The notes beneath the pieces were generated by a model. That model was given only the letters and a program-made list of their open reading frames with translations, made no database searches and was not told the DNA's origin. DNA of 64,000 nt from an uncultured Candidatus Entotheonella sp. GTDB taxonomy: Bacteria; Tectomicrobia; Entotheonellia; Entotheonellales; Entotheonellaceae. The DNA lies in assembly GCA_951828535.1 (NCBI GenBank), contig OX639990.1, positions 1,537,300 through 1,601,299 of the forward strand. Direction: 5' to 3'. How positions within the stretch are numbered: position 1 is the stretch's first letter; every line of letters begins with the position of its first letter. This document shows, piece after piece, positions 48,925 to 57,415 of this stretch. A program made the translations under genes and the position numbers.

Positions 48925-50152
48925 GTACCTCAACCGAATCCGCTCCAGTCGACGTCTGGAGGTGGAGACCCACCGAAATCTCGAAGTAATCTGGTTGCTA
49001 CGCCAACTGAGGCCCGACTTCAAGACGATCGCCGACTTTCGGCGCGACAATCGTGGTGCGTTCCGGGCAGTGTTTCGGCAATTCGTGCGATTGTGCCGTG
49101 AACTGGACCTGTACGGGCGTGAGTTGATCGCCGTGGACGGCACCCGCATCAAGGCGGTTAACAACCGGGACCGGAACTTCACGCGGGCCAAGTTGAAAAG
49201 GCAACTGCAGCGCATCGACGAACGCCTGGACCGCTACCTCGACCAGATGAACGAGGCCGACGCGGATGACGCCGGCGGTAGTGCGGTTGCCGTGCCGGAT
49301 CTTCAGGACAAGATCACATCGCTCCGCAAGAGGAAGGAGACCGTGGAGGCGCACCGGCAGACACTGGACGATACCGGAGAAGCGCAGCTGTCGCTTACGG
49401 ATCCAGACTCCCGGTCGATGCATTCAGTGACACGGGTCGGAGTGGGCTACAACGTCCAGATTGCAGTCGACACCAAGCATAACCTGATCGCCGAACAGCA
49501 GGTTCACAGCAAGGTCCAGGACCTCGGTCTGCTGGCGGAGACGGCTACAGCGGCTCAGGATAACCTGGCTGCCTGCGAGATCGATGTGGTCGCGGACCGA
49601 GGCTACTACAAGATCGAAGACATTGAGGCCTGCGAAGCGGCCGGGATCACACCCTACGTTCCGAAGCCCGACCGGAGCACGGCCAGGAACAGTGGCCATT
49701 TTCCAAAGTCCGAGTTCCAATACGACGCGGACACGGACACCTTCCGCTGCCCCGCTGGTGAACGCCTGGCACCGCGGCATCGCGAAAGCGTCGGCAAGTC
49801 GCGTACAGGCACATATGTTGTCAATTACGTCAACCGCGCGGCATGCAGAGGCTGCGGTCTACGCGAGCGATGTACCAACACCTACCGGACCGTCACGCGC
49901 TTCGAGAACGAATCGACGCTGGAGCGCATGGCAGAGCGTCTCGCCGCCAGGCCCGAGGTGACGCACCGTTGCCGAAAGTCAGTTGAACATCCCTTCGGAT
50001 CGATCAAGCCATGGATGGGCCAAGGGGCGTTTCTGACACGTCGGATCGGCAATGTCCGCGGGGAATTCAGCCTCACCGCCTTGGCCTACAACATGCGACG
50101 CGCAATCAACCTCGTGGGCATACCCGCCTTGATTGCCGTAGCAGCTCGTTGA
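48925..50152 (+). pseudogene. IS1182-family transposase, N-terminally truncated
   Basis: Homology begins at YLNRIRSSRRLEVETHRNLE, which in full-length proteins is about residue 95, and runs through TIADFRRDNRGAFRAVFRQF, VAVDGT-like IAVDGTRIKAVNNRDRNFTR, DVVADRGYYKIEDIEACEAA (Asp), CPAGERL and a zinc-ribbon-like CRGCGLRERC, to EHPFGSIKPWMGQGAFLTRR (Glu) and stop at 50152. The frame is open further upstream, but that part (48840-48924) is unrelated, so the 5' third of the gene is lost. Confidence 0.85.
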
Positions 50153-50671
50153 CCGGGTGAACCGCCCGCTTTTGGCGCCAGAACCTGCCTCCAATCCCGC
50201 GTTTCGTGGTCTCAGCAATAACTCACGCTACCAAGAACGGCGCCCAGTCCCGAGTGATCTGCATAGCCACAGGTCCGTCACCGTGCTTGCCCCTGGCCGC
50301 TGCCGGACCAGCGACACAACTTGGACTTCTCACACGGTCTGGGTCGTTTGATGAGACGCAGCCGGGTTGCACCCGGCGATCTCCTCCACACCCCTAGATT
50401 CGACTCGACTTCACGTCTCGCAATTCTGCGTTTCGGCAAAGCGCCTTTTCAGCACCTGGACGAGATGCGGGAGCCCCGCAGGTTGCATTAACGGCGCACG
50501 AGAATGGCGCGCAGCGTGTTTTTCCGGTTGGGAAAGGATTTGAAGCAGGGAGCCTCTCGGCGCCATTGGGCCCTTCGTTCGAAGGCAAAATAAAACTCAC
50601 CCCTCAAGTGCGTTCTTCGCAAAAGATCGGGAAGCTACTCGACAATGTTTATCGGGCGGGCTTGCCTGGAG
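50153..50671. other. Gap without a recognised gene
   Basis: About 520 bases between the IS1182 remnant and the next gene. It probably includes the right end of that IS and then accessory DNA. A short plus-strand reading MARSVFFRLGKDLKQGASRR is open but has no family or ribosome site. Nothing further can be supported. Confidence 0.4.
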
Positions 50672-51079
50672 TCAGGGCTGGGGCGTGCCGTCGATCCGCA
50701 GATGCCGCTCGATGGCGTTAATTCGTCTGCCGGTTTGAGAGACACCCTCGCCGATGGCGGCGGTGAGTCTGTAGAGTTGTGGGATGCTTTCTGAGAGGTT
50801 TTCGATTCGTTGACTGAGGTGAGCAAAGTTTTGCTCACGCGCTTCCCTGGCATGTGCGAAGCCTTGTTCCATGCGCTTGCCGAACTCGTCGATGCGTTTG
50901 CCGAGCTCGTCGAAACGATAATCCACAGCGACGAAGCCTTGCTCCATGAGGTCGAAGCGGCGGTTTAGCGGTTGCGCGAAGAGGAAGTGTAGGAGTGAAC
51001 CGGCGTTGATGGTGAAGAGCGCAGCGACTCCGGTGACGGCACCGATTGTGGCTGCATTCTTTCTGATCCACGTTCGCAT
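50672..51079 (-). CDS. Membrane-anchored coiled-coil protein, hypothetical
   Basis: The protein has 135 aa from ATG 51079 (GGAGG about ten bases upstream). One N-terminal transmembrane segment (IGAVTGVAALFTINAGSLLH FLF) is followed by a long predicted coiled coil with heptad-like repeats (DYRFDELGKRIDEFGKRMEQ, REQNFAHLSQRIENLSESIP). It could be a scaffold or phage/integrated-element accessory protein. No family recognised. Confidence 0.65.
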   Translation of the reverse strand: MRTWIRKNAATIGAVTGVAALFTINAGSLLHFLFAQPLNRRFDLMEQGFVAVDYRFDELGKRIDEFGKRMEQGFAHAREAREQNFAHLSQRIENLSESIPQLYRLTAAIGEGVSQTGRRINAIERHLRIDGTPQP

Positions 51080-51215
51080 GTGGCGGGGCCTCCAGGATGA
51101 CGACTAGGTGGGCGATTGTAGCATCGGGCGAGTGTATGTGGGAGCGGCGAATCAGGGAGTGGGCCTTGGATTGAAGGGCTATGTAGACGACAGCTTTGTG
51201 CAGGAAGGGCGTGCG

Positions 51216-51250
51216 CCTCGTGTCGATCAAGGAGTCCATTCGATACGAGG
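51216..51250. repeat. Inverted repeat upstream of the resolvase
   Basis: CCTCGTGTCGA and TCGATACGAGG pair with one mismatch over 11 bp, spaced by 13 bases, 33 bases before the recombinase start. It could be a recombinase binding (res-like) site or operator. Confidence 0.5.
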
Positions 51251-51282
51251 GCAGGCAGAATATCTAGACCAACGTATGAGGC

Positions 51283-51897
51283 ATGAACATCGGATACGCC
51301 CGCGTCTCCAAATCCGGGGACGCACAAAACACTGATCTCCAATATGACGCCCTGACGGAAGCCGGCGTGACCAGGGAGGCAATCTACGAGGACCGCGCCT
51401 CGGGCAAGAAGGATGACCGCCCTGGCTAGGCGACCTGCCTCAAGGCGCTGCGCGAGGGCGATACTCTGGTCGTCTGGAAACTTGATCGCCTCGGGCGTGA
51501 CCTGCGTCACCTGGTGAGCGTTGTAGAGGAACTGACGGAACGCGGCATCGGCCTGCGTGTCCTGACGGGCCAGGGGGCCCAGATCGACACGACGACTGCG
51601 GCCGGCCGCCTCGTCTTCGGCATCTTCGCCGCCCTGGCAGGGTTCGAGCGCGAGCTCATCCGCGAGCGCACCCTCGCCGGGCTCGAGGCCGCACGCGGCA
51701 GGGGGAGAAGGGGCGGCCGCAAGTTTGCCCTGACCAAGGCACAGGTCCGCCTCGCCCAGGCCGCCATGAAGAGCCGCGACACCTCGGTTGCGCATCTCGC
51801 CGCAGAGTTGCGTGTCAAGCCTGTCACGCTCTACCGCTACGTCGGGCCGCGGGGCGAGCTGCGCGAGAACGGAAAGCAGGTCCTGGGCGCAAGGTAG
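51283..51897 (+). pseudogene. Serine recombinase (resolvase/invertase) with amber codon
   Basis: MNIGYARVSKSGDAQNTDLQ (catalytic Ser in ARVS) to GKKDDRPG, then TAG (51427-51429), then ATCLKALREGDTLVVWKLDR LGRDLRHL, RGIGLRVLTG, GRLVFGIFAALAGFERELIR ERT and a C-terminal HTH (DTSVAHLAAELRVKPVTLYR). Full length would be 204 aa, normal for Tn3/DNA-invertase-type enzymes. The family normally has Leu-Asp near this point (RPGL), so CTG or TTG to TAG is plausible. Probably inactive. Confidence 0.8.
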
Positions 51898-51920
51898 AAT
51901 TGACACGGGAAGGAAAGCCG

Positions 51921-52340
51921 ATGAACTGTGTGCACTGCGGGGATCCGCTGCCAGGCCTCTGGCATATCGGCCAGGATGAGTCGCTGCCGCAGCTGACGGT
52001 CGGAAGCCTGGTTACGGCGAAAAAGGCAAGCGGGGTTTCCGATCCCGGAGAGCGAGCCGTGGTCTACGAGACCTACGAACTGGGGAAGCGCCCAGGGTGG
52101 TCAGTTATCTTCCAGAGCGGCCGGCGCGACGGGTTCAGTCCCTGCGACACAGACTTCTTCCTCGACGCCAGCGGCGACTTCTGCGAGAAACTGAGCGGCT
52201 ACACCTTCGAGAACGTCATACGGCTCGTAGACCACTTTGGTCGCGGAGACTTTGCGCCGGCGCTCGGGCCTCAGGGGCACCGGTCGATTCTTGAAAGGTG
52301 GTTTTACATCAGGCAATCGGACAGGAACGCATCCACCTGA
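51921..52340 (+). CDS. Hypothetical protein with N-terminal CxxC
   Basis: The protein has 139 aa from ATG 51921, preceded by AAGGAAAG and 23 bases after the recombinase. MNCVHCGDPLPGLWHIGQDE suggests a single zinc-ribbon knuckle; the rest (VVYETYELGKRPGWSVIFQS, FLDASGDFCEKLSGYTFENV) is soluble, with no known family. Possibly an accessory gene of the integrated element that carried the recombinase. Confidence 0.6.
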   Translation: MNCVHCGDPLPGLWHIGQDESLPQLTVGSLVTAKKASGVSDPGERAVVYETYELGKRPGWSVIFQSGRRDGFSPCDTDFFLDASGDFCEKLSGYTFENVIRLVDHFGRGDFAPALGPQGHRSILERWFYIRQSDRNAST

Positions 52341-52764
52341 CTGGACGAATAACGCTGGCACGCCTAGGGCAGGATTTCGCCCCCTCCCGCGAAGAACCTC
52401 GTGTACGAAGTTACGCTTGGCTCAGCACTGGATTTTCTATGCATGGGGGCCGCTGCTATGCCGGGAGAGTGAAGGAATGCGCGGCTAAAGCCATGACCCA
52501 GACCGATATTGCGTCTGCGCAGGATCTCTCGCATTCGTATTGGAATGATTACGTATTGCCCTTTTTCTCCACGTATCGGACGTTGTGTCAAGAATTTGAG
52601 AACAATTCGCTGTGCCGGTGAGTAACCATAGCGATTTGAACGTCTAACGAAGGACTATGAGTCCCGCCCCATCGGCGAGGCTGATGACGTCATCGGTGAG
52701 ATCGTGAGGAGGGCGCGGACGGCGGAGTTATGGCGGCGAGCGAGACTATGAAATTCTTCACGAC
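52341..52764. other. Gap with only weak open frames
   Basis: About 420 bases. One plus-strand frame (52298-52621) would give 107 aa ending FENNSLCR but overlaps the previous gene and lacks a ribosome site. I do not accept it. No RNA gene or repeat is recognised. Confidence 0.35.
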
Positions 52765-52884
52765 ATGGGAGGTTTGGTACGTGGGAAAAAGCTGCTTGTG
52801 GCGCTGATTGTAGCAGCCATTTTCGTCCCAATTGTGCCCGTCGCTGCTCAAGAAGTTTCAGTCGAAGCCGTCCAGGGACATTGA
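52765..52884 (+). CDS. Very short exported peptide or truncated secreted protein
   Basis: 39 codons: MGGLVRGKKLLVALIVAAIF VPIVPVAAQEVSVEAVQGH. A textbook Sec signal peptide with AQ-E cleavage is followed by only ~11 residues. Either a tiny secreted peptide or, more likely, the 5' end of a gene broken by a frameshift. Confidence 0.35.
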   Translation: MGGLVRGKKLLVALIVAAIFVPIVPVAAQEVSVEAVQGH

Positions 52885-52998
52885 AGAGTTTTGCGCTCGT
52901 ACGTCTGGCTGCTGCAATACGGTGGTCCCAGGGGTTTTCCGCCGGCGACGATGGAGCCTACTGAAGTCTTCTGAAGTCTTACAATTGACGACGCGCTT

Positions 52999-53415
52999 AT
53001 GGTCACGCTCACCGCCATAACGGTCGTTCTGACGGCCATAATTGCATGGTCCGTGAAGACGGTTGCAAACCGGTGGCCGCACGTTTTCACCGGGAAGGCA
53101 AACGAGGCCCCGAAGTGCCTGCGCCTGATTAGCGGCCGGAACAACCCGACACACTCCGTGGGCATCACAGACTTGCTGGCTGACCCGGACAGGACTGGGG
53201 CCGCCGTCCTGCGCATCTACAACGCCCGAATCGAAGAGGCCCGCGGCGACCACGACGACGTTCGGCAAGTGGTTCTAGCGCGGAACTGGAACGCTCAGGA
53301 GTTCACGATCTTTGAGCGTGCGATCACGCCTTACGAAGTGAACGACTACGAGTGGCAGATTCACGATGGCGACAAGCTATGGGGCTTCAAGGACGGTGAG
53401 CACGCCTTCACGTAG
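52999..53415 (+). CDS. Hypothetical single-pass membrane protein
   Basis: The protein has 138 aa. One N-terminal transmembrane helix (VTLTAITVVLTAIIAWSVKT) and a soluble domain with AAVLRIYNARIEEARGDHDD and VNDYEWQIHDGDKLWGFKDG. The stop is TAG at 53413; the frame then stays open for another ~50 codons (QSHGAQFTTIAPIPTSATRF), so the original protein may have been longer. No family recognised and no clear ribosome site. Confidence 0.45.
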   Translation: MVTLTAITVVLTAIIAWSVKTVANRWPHVFTGKANEAPKCLRLISGRNNPTHSVGITDLLADPDRTGAAVLRIYNARIEEARGDHDDVRQVVLARNWNAQEFTIFERAITPYEVNDYEWQIHDGDKLWGFKDGEHAFT

Positions 53416-53759
53416 CAGTCGCATGGCGCCCAGTTCACGACCATTGCACCGATCCCGACGAGCGCGACGCGGTTCAGGTTCCGAAAATCCGTGCCCGTCC
53501 TTGCGATGCAGCACGTTCTACGGCTGGCTCGGTTCAGGCCCGATTGCGTTGAGATTGTCTAGGTTTCTATGTTATGTGTATAGCAGCCGGCGCATGGGCC
53601 AGCGGTGATACCGACGAGGCGTGCGAGGCAAAACCGATCACGTATTTCATGTCGGACGGCGTTGTCGCGGTGTTTCTGCAAAAGGACGATACACACAGTT
53701 CTGCAAGTGGCTCATTTGTTTGTAGGCCCAAACCATGCACCTCGAAAGGACTCAAGCAG

Positions 53760-55199
53760 ATGATGTCCAAGCCAACCCACGATGATGATCATCACCACGA
53801 TCACGGCCATAAGCAAGGTCACCCGCACCACGATCACCACCACGGCCATGACCATCATCATCACCACGGTCTAGGCGGTCATGACCACGACCTGCGTGGA
53901 ACCAGCCGGCGCAGCCTGACGAGCGCGCTCGTGCTCATCGTTGGCTATATGTTCGCCGAGGTCGTTGGAGGTTACCTCTCTGGCAGCCTGGCGCTGATCG
54001 CCGACGCAGGGCACATGCTGACCGACGCAGCGTCGATCGCCTTGGCCCTGGTAGCTCTGCACTTTGCGTCCCGGCCCGAGTCTGCGGCACGCACCTTCGG
54101 GTACCAACGTCTGGAAATTCTGGCGGCACTGTTCAATGCCCTGACCCTCTGGCTCATCGCAGGCTGGGTCGTCTACGAAGCCTACCACCGTTTCAGGGAC
54201 GTGCCCGACGTCGAGGGCGGCCTAATGCTGTCCATTGGCCTGGGCGGCCTCGTCGTCAATGTTTTGGCCGCCTGGATCCTGCACCGCTCGGCCGAGCACA
54301 GCGTCAACGTCGAAGGCGCCTTCCAGCATGTCATGGCCGACCTCCTGGGGTCCGTCGGCGTCGTCGTGTCGGGTGTTCTGGTGTGGGCCTTCGGCTGGAC
54401 GCTTGCCGACCCCATCCTTAGCGTGGTCATCGGCATCCTCATCCTTCTCAGCACGTGGCGACTGCTCGGCAAGGTGATCCACGTGCTGTTGGAAGGCACT
54501 CCCGAACACATCGACGTGTATCAATTGTGCAGTGAGATAGAGGACGTGGAAGCCGTCACCCTCATCCACGACATCCACGTGTGGAGCCTGTCGCCCGGCT
54601 ACGAGATGCTGACGGGCCACATCCTCGTCGATCCCGCATTTGAGGGCGACTTTAACGAGCTACGGCGACGCCTGCGGGACATCGTCGTAAATGACTTCGG
54701 CATCCAGCACGTCACCCTGCAGCTGGAATCTTCGCCGGAGGGCTGTACCGAGCACCATCATGTCGATCACCTGCTGGCCCGCAAGGCCGGCGAACATTTT
54801 AACTTCACTCCCAATGCGAGGAGAAAGCAAATGGCCGACACCCCTCACCACCATTCCCACGAACATACGCACGACGACCACAGTCACCAGCACGGGCCTG
54901 ACTGCGGGCATATCGCAGTTGCCCACGAGGGTCATACCGACTACTTGCACGAGGGCCATCTGCACCACGAGCACGAGGGCCACGTCGACGATCACGCCGT
55001 GCCGGTGTCAGCAGAGAACCCTGACGGCCACACGCCTGACCATGTCTGTGAAGGCCATGAGGCCGGCCATCAGCACGGTTCCGACTGCGGTCACGAGGCA
55101 GTGCCACATGGGGACCACACCGACTACCTCGTCGACGGACACCTGCACCATGCGCACGGTGACCATTGCGACGACCACGGCAAGCTGGCCACCACATAG
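53760..55199 (+). CDS. CDF-family zinc exporter with a long His-rich C-terminal extension
   Basis: The protein has 479 aa from ATG 53760 (AAAGGA upstream; a second ATG follows directly). His/Asp-rich N-terminal tail (residues 4-45), six transmembrane helices (from LTSALVLIVGYMFAEVVGGY), with metal site residues in LIADAGHMLTD (Asp) and FQHVMADLLGSV (His, Asp), then a cytoplasmic ferredoxin-like domain (HDIHVWSLSPGYEMLTGHIL). CzcD/ZitB-type Zn(II)/H+ antiport. Residues ~357-479 are an extra His-rich cassette with two tandem copies of an HxHGxDCGHxAV...HTDYL..GHLHH unit, which usually exists as a separate small protein. The ZIP gene follows. Confidence 0.9.
   Translation: MMSKPTHDDDHHHDHGHKQGHPHHDHHHGHDHHHHHGLGGHDHDLRGTSRRSLTSALVLIVGYMFAEVVGGYLSGSLALIADAGHMLTDAASIALALVALHFASRPESAARTFGYQRLEILAALFNALTLWLIAGWVVYEAYHRFRDVPDVEGGLMLSIGLGGLVVNVLAAWILHRSAEHSVNVEGAFQHVMADLLGSVGVVVSGVLVWAFGWTLADPILSVVIGILILLSTWRLLGKVIHVLLEGTPEHIDVYQLCSEIEDVEAVTLIHDIHVWSLSPGYEMLTGHILVDPAFEGDFNELRRRLRDIVVNDFGIQHVTLQLESSPEGCTEHHHVDHLLARKAGEHFNFTPNARRKQMADTPHHHSHEHTHDDHSHQHGPDCGHIAVAHEGHTDYLHEGHLHHEHEGHVDDHAVPVSAENPDGHTPDHVCEGHEAGHQHGSDCGHEAVPHGDHTDYLVDGHLHHAHGDHCDDHGKLATT
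54831..55199 (+). CDS. Possible internal start: His-rich metal-binding protein
   Basis: In-frame ATG 54831 (MADTPHHHSHEHTHDDHSHQ) has GAGGAGA six bases upstream, stronger than that of the full CDF gene. It would give a 122-aa free metal-binding protein made of the two tandem cassettes (HQHGPDCGHIAVAHEGHTDY and HQHGSDCGHEAVPHGDHTDY). Two genes may have fused by loss of a stop codon, or one gene yields two products. Confidence 0.45.
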   Translation: MADTPHHHSHEHTHDDHSHQHGPDCGHIAVAHEGHTDYLHEGHLHHEHEGHVDDHAVPVSAENPDGHTPDHVCEGHEAGHQHGSDCGHEAVPHGDHTDYLVDGHLHHAHGDHCDDHGKLATT

Positions 55200-55424
55200 G
55201 CGAAACGCAGCGACCCGGAGGCGGCTGCGCTGTCGCTGCCTCCGGATTTCTCAAGTCCATGTCTGTAGTCTTGGATCTTCCTTTACCGCTGGCGTCACCC
55301 ACTGGCGGATCCTTTTCCGTTGGTTCCAGCCCTGACACGACTGTCGTAACCCTACAGCCCCTGCTCGCCCGTCTTCTGAGCGTTTTCCCGGATCGCCCGG
55401 TGAGCAATCGAAGGAAGGACCCTT

Positions 55425-56258
55425 ATGGACCCGACACTCACCAGCGTGGCGATCCTTTCGAGCGGCATTTTTGTCGTTGGCATGATCGGGGGCTACATAC
55501 CGCTTTTCAGAAACTGGGGCGCTGTGAAGCTGTCGTTGATGGTGGCCTTCGGCGGCGGCGCCCTGTTTGCTGCGGCGTTGTTTCTGATGCTGCCCGAAGG
55601 CTGGGAACACGTCGAGCACGGTCTGCCGTGGGCGGAGGTGGAACCCGGCTTCGTCGTGGCCGCGTCCGTCACGGTGGGCTTCTTTCTCATGTACCTGCTC
55701 GAAAACCTAGCCCTGCCCCACCTCGGCCACGAGCACGAGGAGCACATCGGCCACAGCGCCGCGGAGCATGCCGGCGAAACCACCATGGAACGGCACGTGC
55801 ACCAGGCTCGGGGCCTGAGCGCCTTTATCGCCTTGTCGATGCACACCCTGATCGATGGCATTGCACTCGGCACCGCGGTGGCCGGAGGGGAAAGCGTCGC
55901 CTTTGGCAGTCTCGTGTTCGCTGCCGTCATCTTTCACAAGATACCGGCCGCCTTCTCTCTGACGTCAGCCCTGAAAGCGGACGACTACCGCAACAGCGTC
56001 GCACTCTTGTATCTCGCTATCTTCAATCTGATGGTTCCGGTGGGGGCGCTGCTGGCCTTCCAGTTGCTGACCAACCTGCCTGCGTGGTTACTGGGTGCGA
56101 TGCTGGCGTTTTCCGCCGGCACCTTCATCCATGTCGCCACCAGCGATCTGCTGCCGGTCATTCACCGTCATTATCACGGCAAGGTGGCGCTCACCTGCGC
56201 GGCGCTCGTCGGGCTCCTGTCCATGGCCGCCTTCGGCTGGCTAGGCCTTGGGCACTGA
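55425..56258 (+). CDS. ZIP-family divalent metal permease
   Basis: The protein has 277 aa; AAGGAAGG lies before ATG 55425. Eight transmembrane helices are visible; a His-rich loop (HLGHEHEEHIGHSAAEHAGE) lies between helices III and IV. The metal path is in ALSMHTLIDGIALGTAV (His, Asp) and FAAVIFHKIPAAFSL (His, Lys-Pro), the ZIP signature. It carries Zn(II) or related ions into the cytoplasm or acts as a GufA-like permease. It follows the CDF gene by 225 bases on the same strand. Confidence 0.9.
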   Translation: MDPTLTSVAILSSGIFVVGMIGGYIPLFRNWGAVKLSLMVAFGGGALFAAALFLMLPEGWEHVEHGLPWAEVEPGFVVAASVTVGFFLMYLLENLALPHLGHEHEEHIGHSAAEHAGETTMERHVHQARGLSAFIALSMHTLIDGIALGTAVAGGESVAFGSLVFAAVIFHKIPAAFSLTSALKADDYRNSVALLYLAIFNLMVPVGALLAFQLLTNLPAWLLGAMLAFSAGTFIHVATSDLLPVIHRHYHGKVALTCAALVGLLSMAAFGWLGLGH

Positions 56259-56331
56259 CGGCTCCAGGGCCCTTATGCAAGCCGATTTGCACGAAGCCGA
56301 GCCGAGATGCTTGGTAAGAGGAAAACTGGTC

Positions 56332-56679
56332 ATGGAAGAAAGCAAACTCTCCATTCACGCCGAAAAAGAAGACAGGGCGGTCATCCTCGTTGCCTCGGGA
56401 CGGCTGGACGGCACCACCGTGTCGATCCTGCAAAGCGCGGTACAGGAGCAGATCCAAGCCGGCGAGACAACCCTGGTTTTCAACCTGGAGGGCATGAGCT
56501 ACGTCAGCAGCGCCGGTCTGCGGGTGTTCCTGATGGCAGCCCGCAGCACCAATGCCGAAGGCGGGAAGGTGCTGCTCTTCGGGCTTCGAGACCATATCGC
56601 AGAGGTCTTTAAGATCAGCGGTTTGAACAACCTTCTGCCGATTTACAAGAGTCATACCGAAGCATTGGCAGAAGTGTGA
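56332..56679 (+). CDS. STAS-domain anti-sigma-factor antagonist-like protein
   Basis: The protein has 115 aa from ATG 56332 (AAGAGGAAA upstream). DRAVILVASGRLDGTTVSIL, LVFNLEGMSYVSSAGLRVFL and IAEVFKISGLNNLLPIYKS follow the SpoIIAA/RsbV fold; the Ser of SSAGLR is the phosphorylation site. It would bind a switch kinase or anti-sigma factor, but none is encoded nearby. Its link with the metal transporters is unknown. Confidence 0.9.
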   Translation: MEESKLSIHAEKEDRAVILVASGRLDGTTVSILQSAVQEQIQAGETTLVFNLEGMSYVSSAGLRVFLMAARSTNAEGGKVLLFGLRDHIAEVFKISGLNNLLPIYKSHTEALAEV

Positions 56680-56692
56680 GCAGTCTCCAAAT

Positions 56693-56945
56693 TCGAGGCG
56701 AACGCCACCCCAGAGGGTCTGTACTGCAAACTAGGCTGGATGATCGGATCACGTCACAGCAGCACCGACCGAACTTGCGATGCGGCGCCAGTCGTCGGCG
56801 AACGGCATGCCGTTCGGCAAGTGAATGACCATGCGCCGAACCGACGACTCAATCCACGCGCCCAGCTTCAGCAAGCGTAGCCGCAAGGTTCCGACCTGGG
56901 CACGTGCGCACCTGGTCCGCCGGGCCTTGAGGCGAAGCTCCTCGG
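56693..56945 (-). pseudogene. C-terminal fragment of an IS1380-family transposase
   Basis: About 250 bases match 45783-46030 closely (for example LKARRTRCARAQVGTLRLRL and LGAWIESSVRRMVIHLP). Both IS ends are absent. The left limit joins STAS downstream sequence and the right limit cuts the jacalin-like gene. Confidence 0.85.
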
Positions 56946-57263
56946 AAATTGGCATTTCGCACAGGATCGTGGATGGACGCCATTGTGCTCAACGGCAGTC
57001 AAAACGGGGGCGGGGGTGGGCGACCGACGGGTGTCCTTCAGCTGGGACCCGGCGAATACATCAACCGCGTGGCGGCGCGACACGACGGAGGCCGTCTATA
57101 CCGTGTGGAATTGCATACCAACCCTGGGAAGTCGATTGCGGGTGGCGGAAATCGCGGAACCGAAACGGCACTGGACAACATACGCGTGGTAATGATGGGA
57201 GGCCGTGCAGGCCGGTACATGGATCGCCTTGAGGTTACTTACTGCGCTGATTATGAACCCTAG
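56946..57263 (+). pseudogene. Jacalin-like lectin domain fragment
   Basis: About 100 codons: SWMDAIVLNGSQNGGGGG, VLQLGPGEYINRVAARHDGG, ELHTNPGKSIAGGGNRG and VVMMGGRAGRYMDRLEVTYC. The GG-rich turns, PGEYI and the C-terminal G.AG..MD.L.V.Y strand are the beta-prism pattern of jacalin-type lectins. The 5' end is replaced by IS1380 debris, so start and any signal sequence are lost. After the stop, 57264-57374 contain a short open piece (VVIELGHATTPVQVDDVNAA) of unclear origin. Confidence 0.65.
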
Positions 57264-57415
57264 GTGGCATCGCCCCACCAAGAGATCTGACAAGCGTGGT
57301 CATTGAACTCGGTCACGCGACCACACCAGTTCAAGTGGATGACGTCAACGCGGCAGTTGTCAAGCAGGACAATCTGGAGTTGCCCCGTTTCCGTGGACAG
57401 TTGATAGCTTGGCAT

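Noticed and set aside
51427-51429. Amber codon in the recombinase read as pyrrolysine
   Set aside because: No pyl genes or hairpin signal in the window; a simple nonsense change explains it.
53574-53759. N-terminal extension of the CDF transporter (MCIAAGAWASGDTDEACEAK)
   Set aside because: Not His-rich or membrane-like, no ribosome site, and AAAGGA precedes ATG 53760.
57264-57374. Fragment of a metabolic enzyme (VVIELGHATTPVQVDDVNAA)
   Set aside because: Too short to assign; a dehydrogenase C-terminus was considered but the match is weak.
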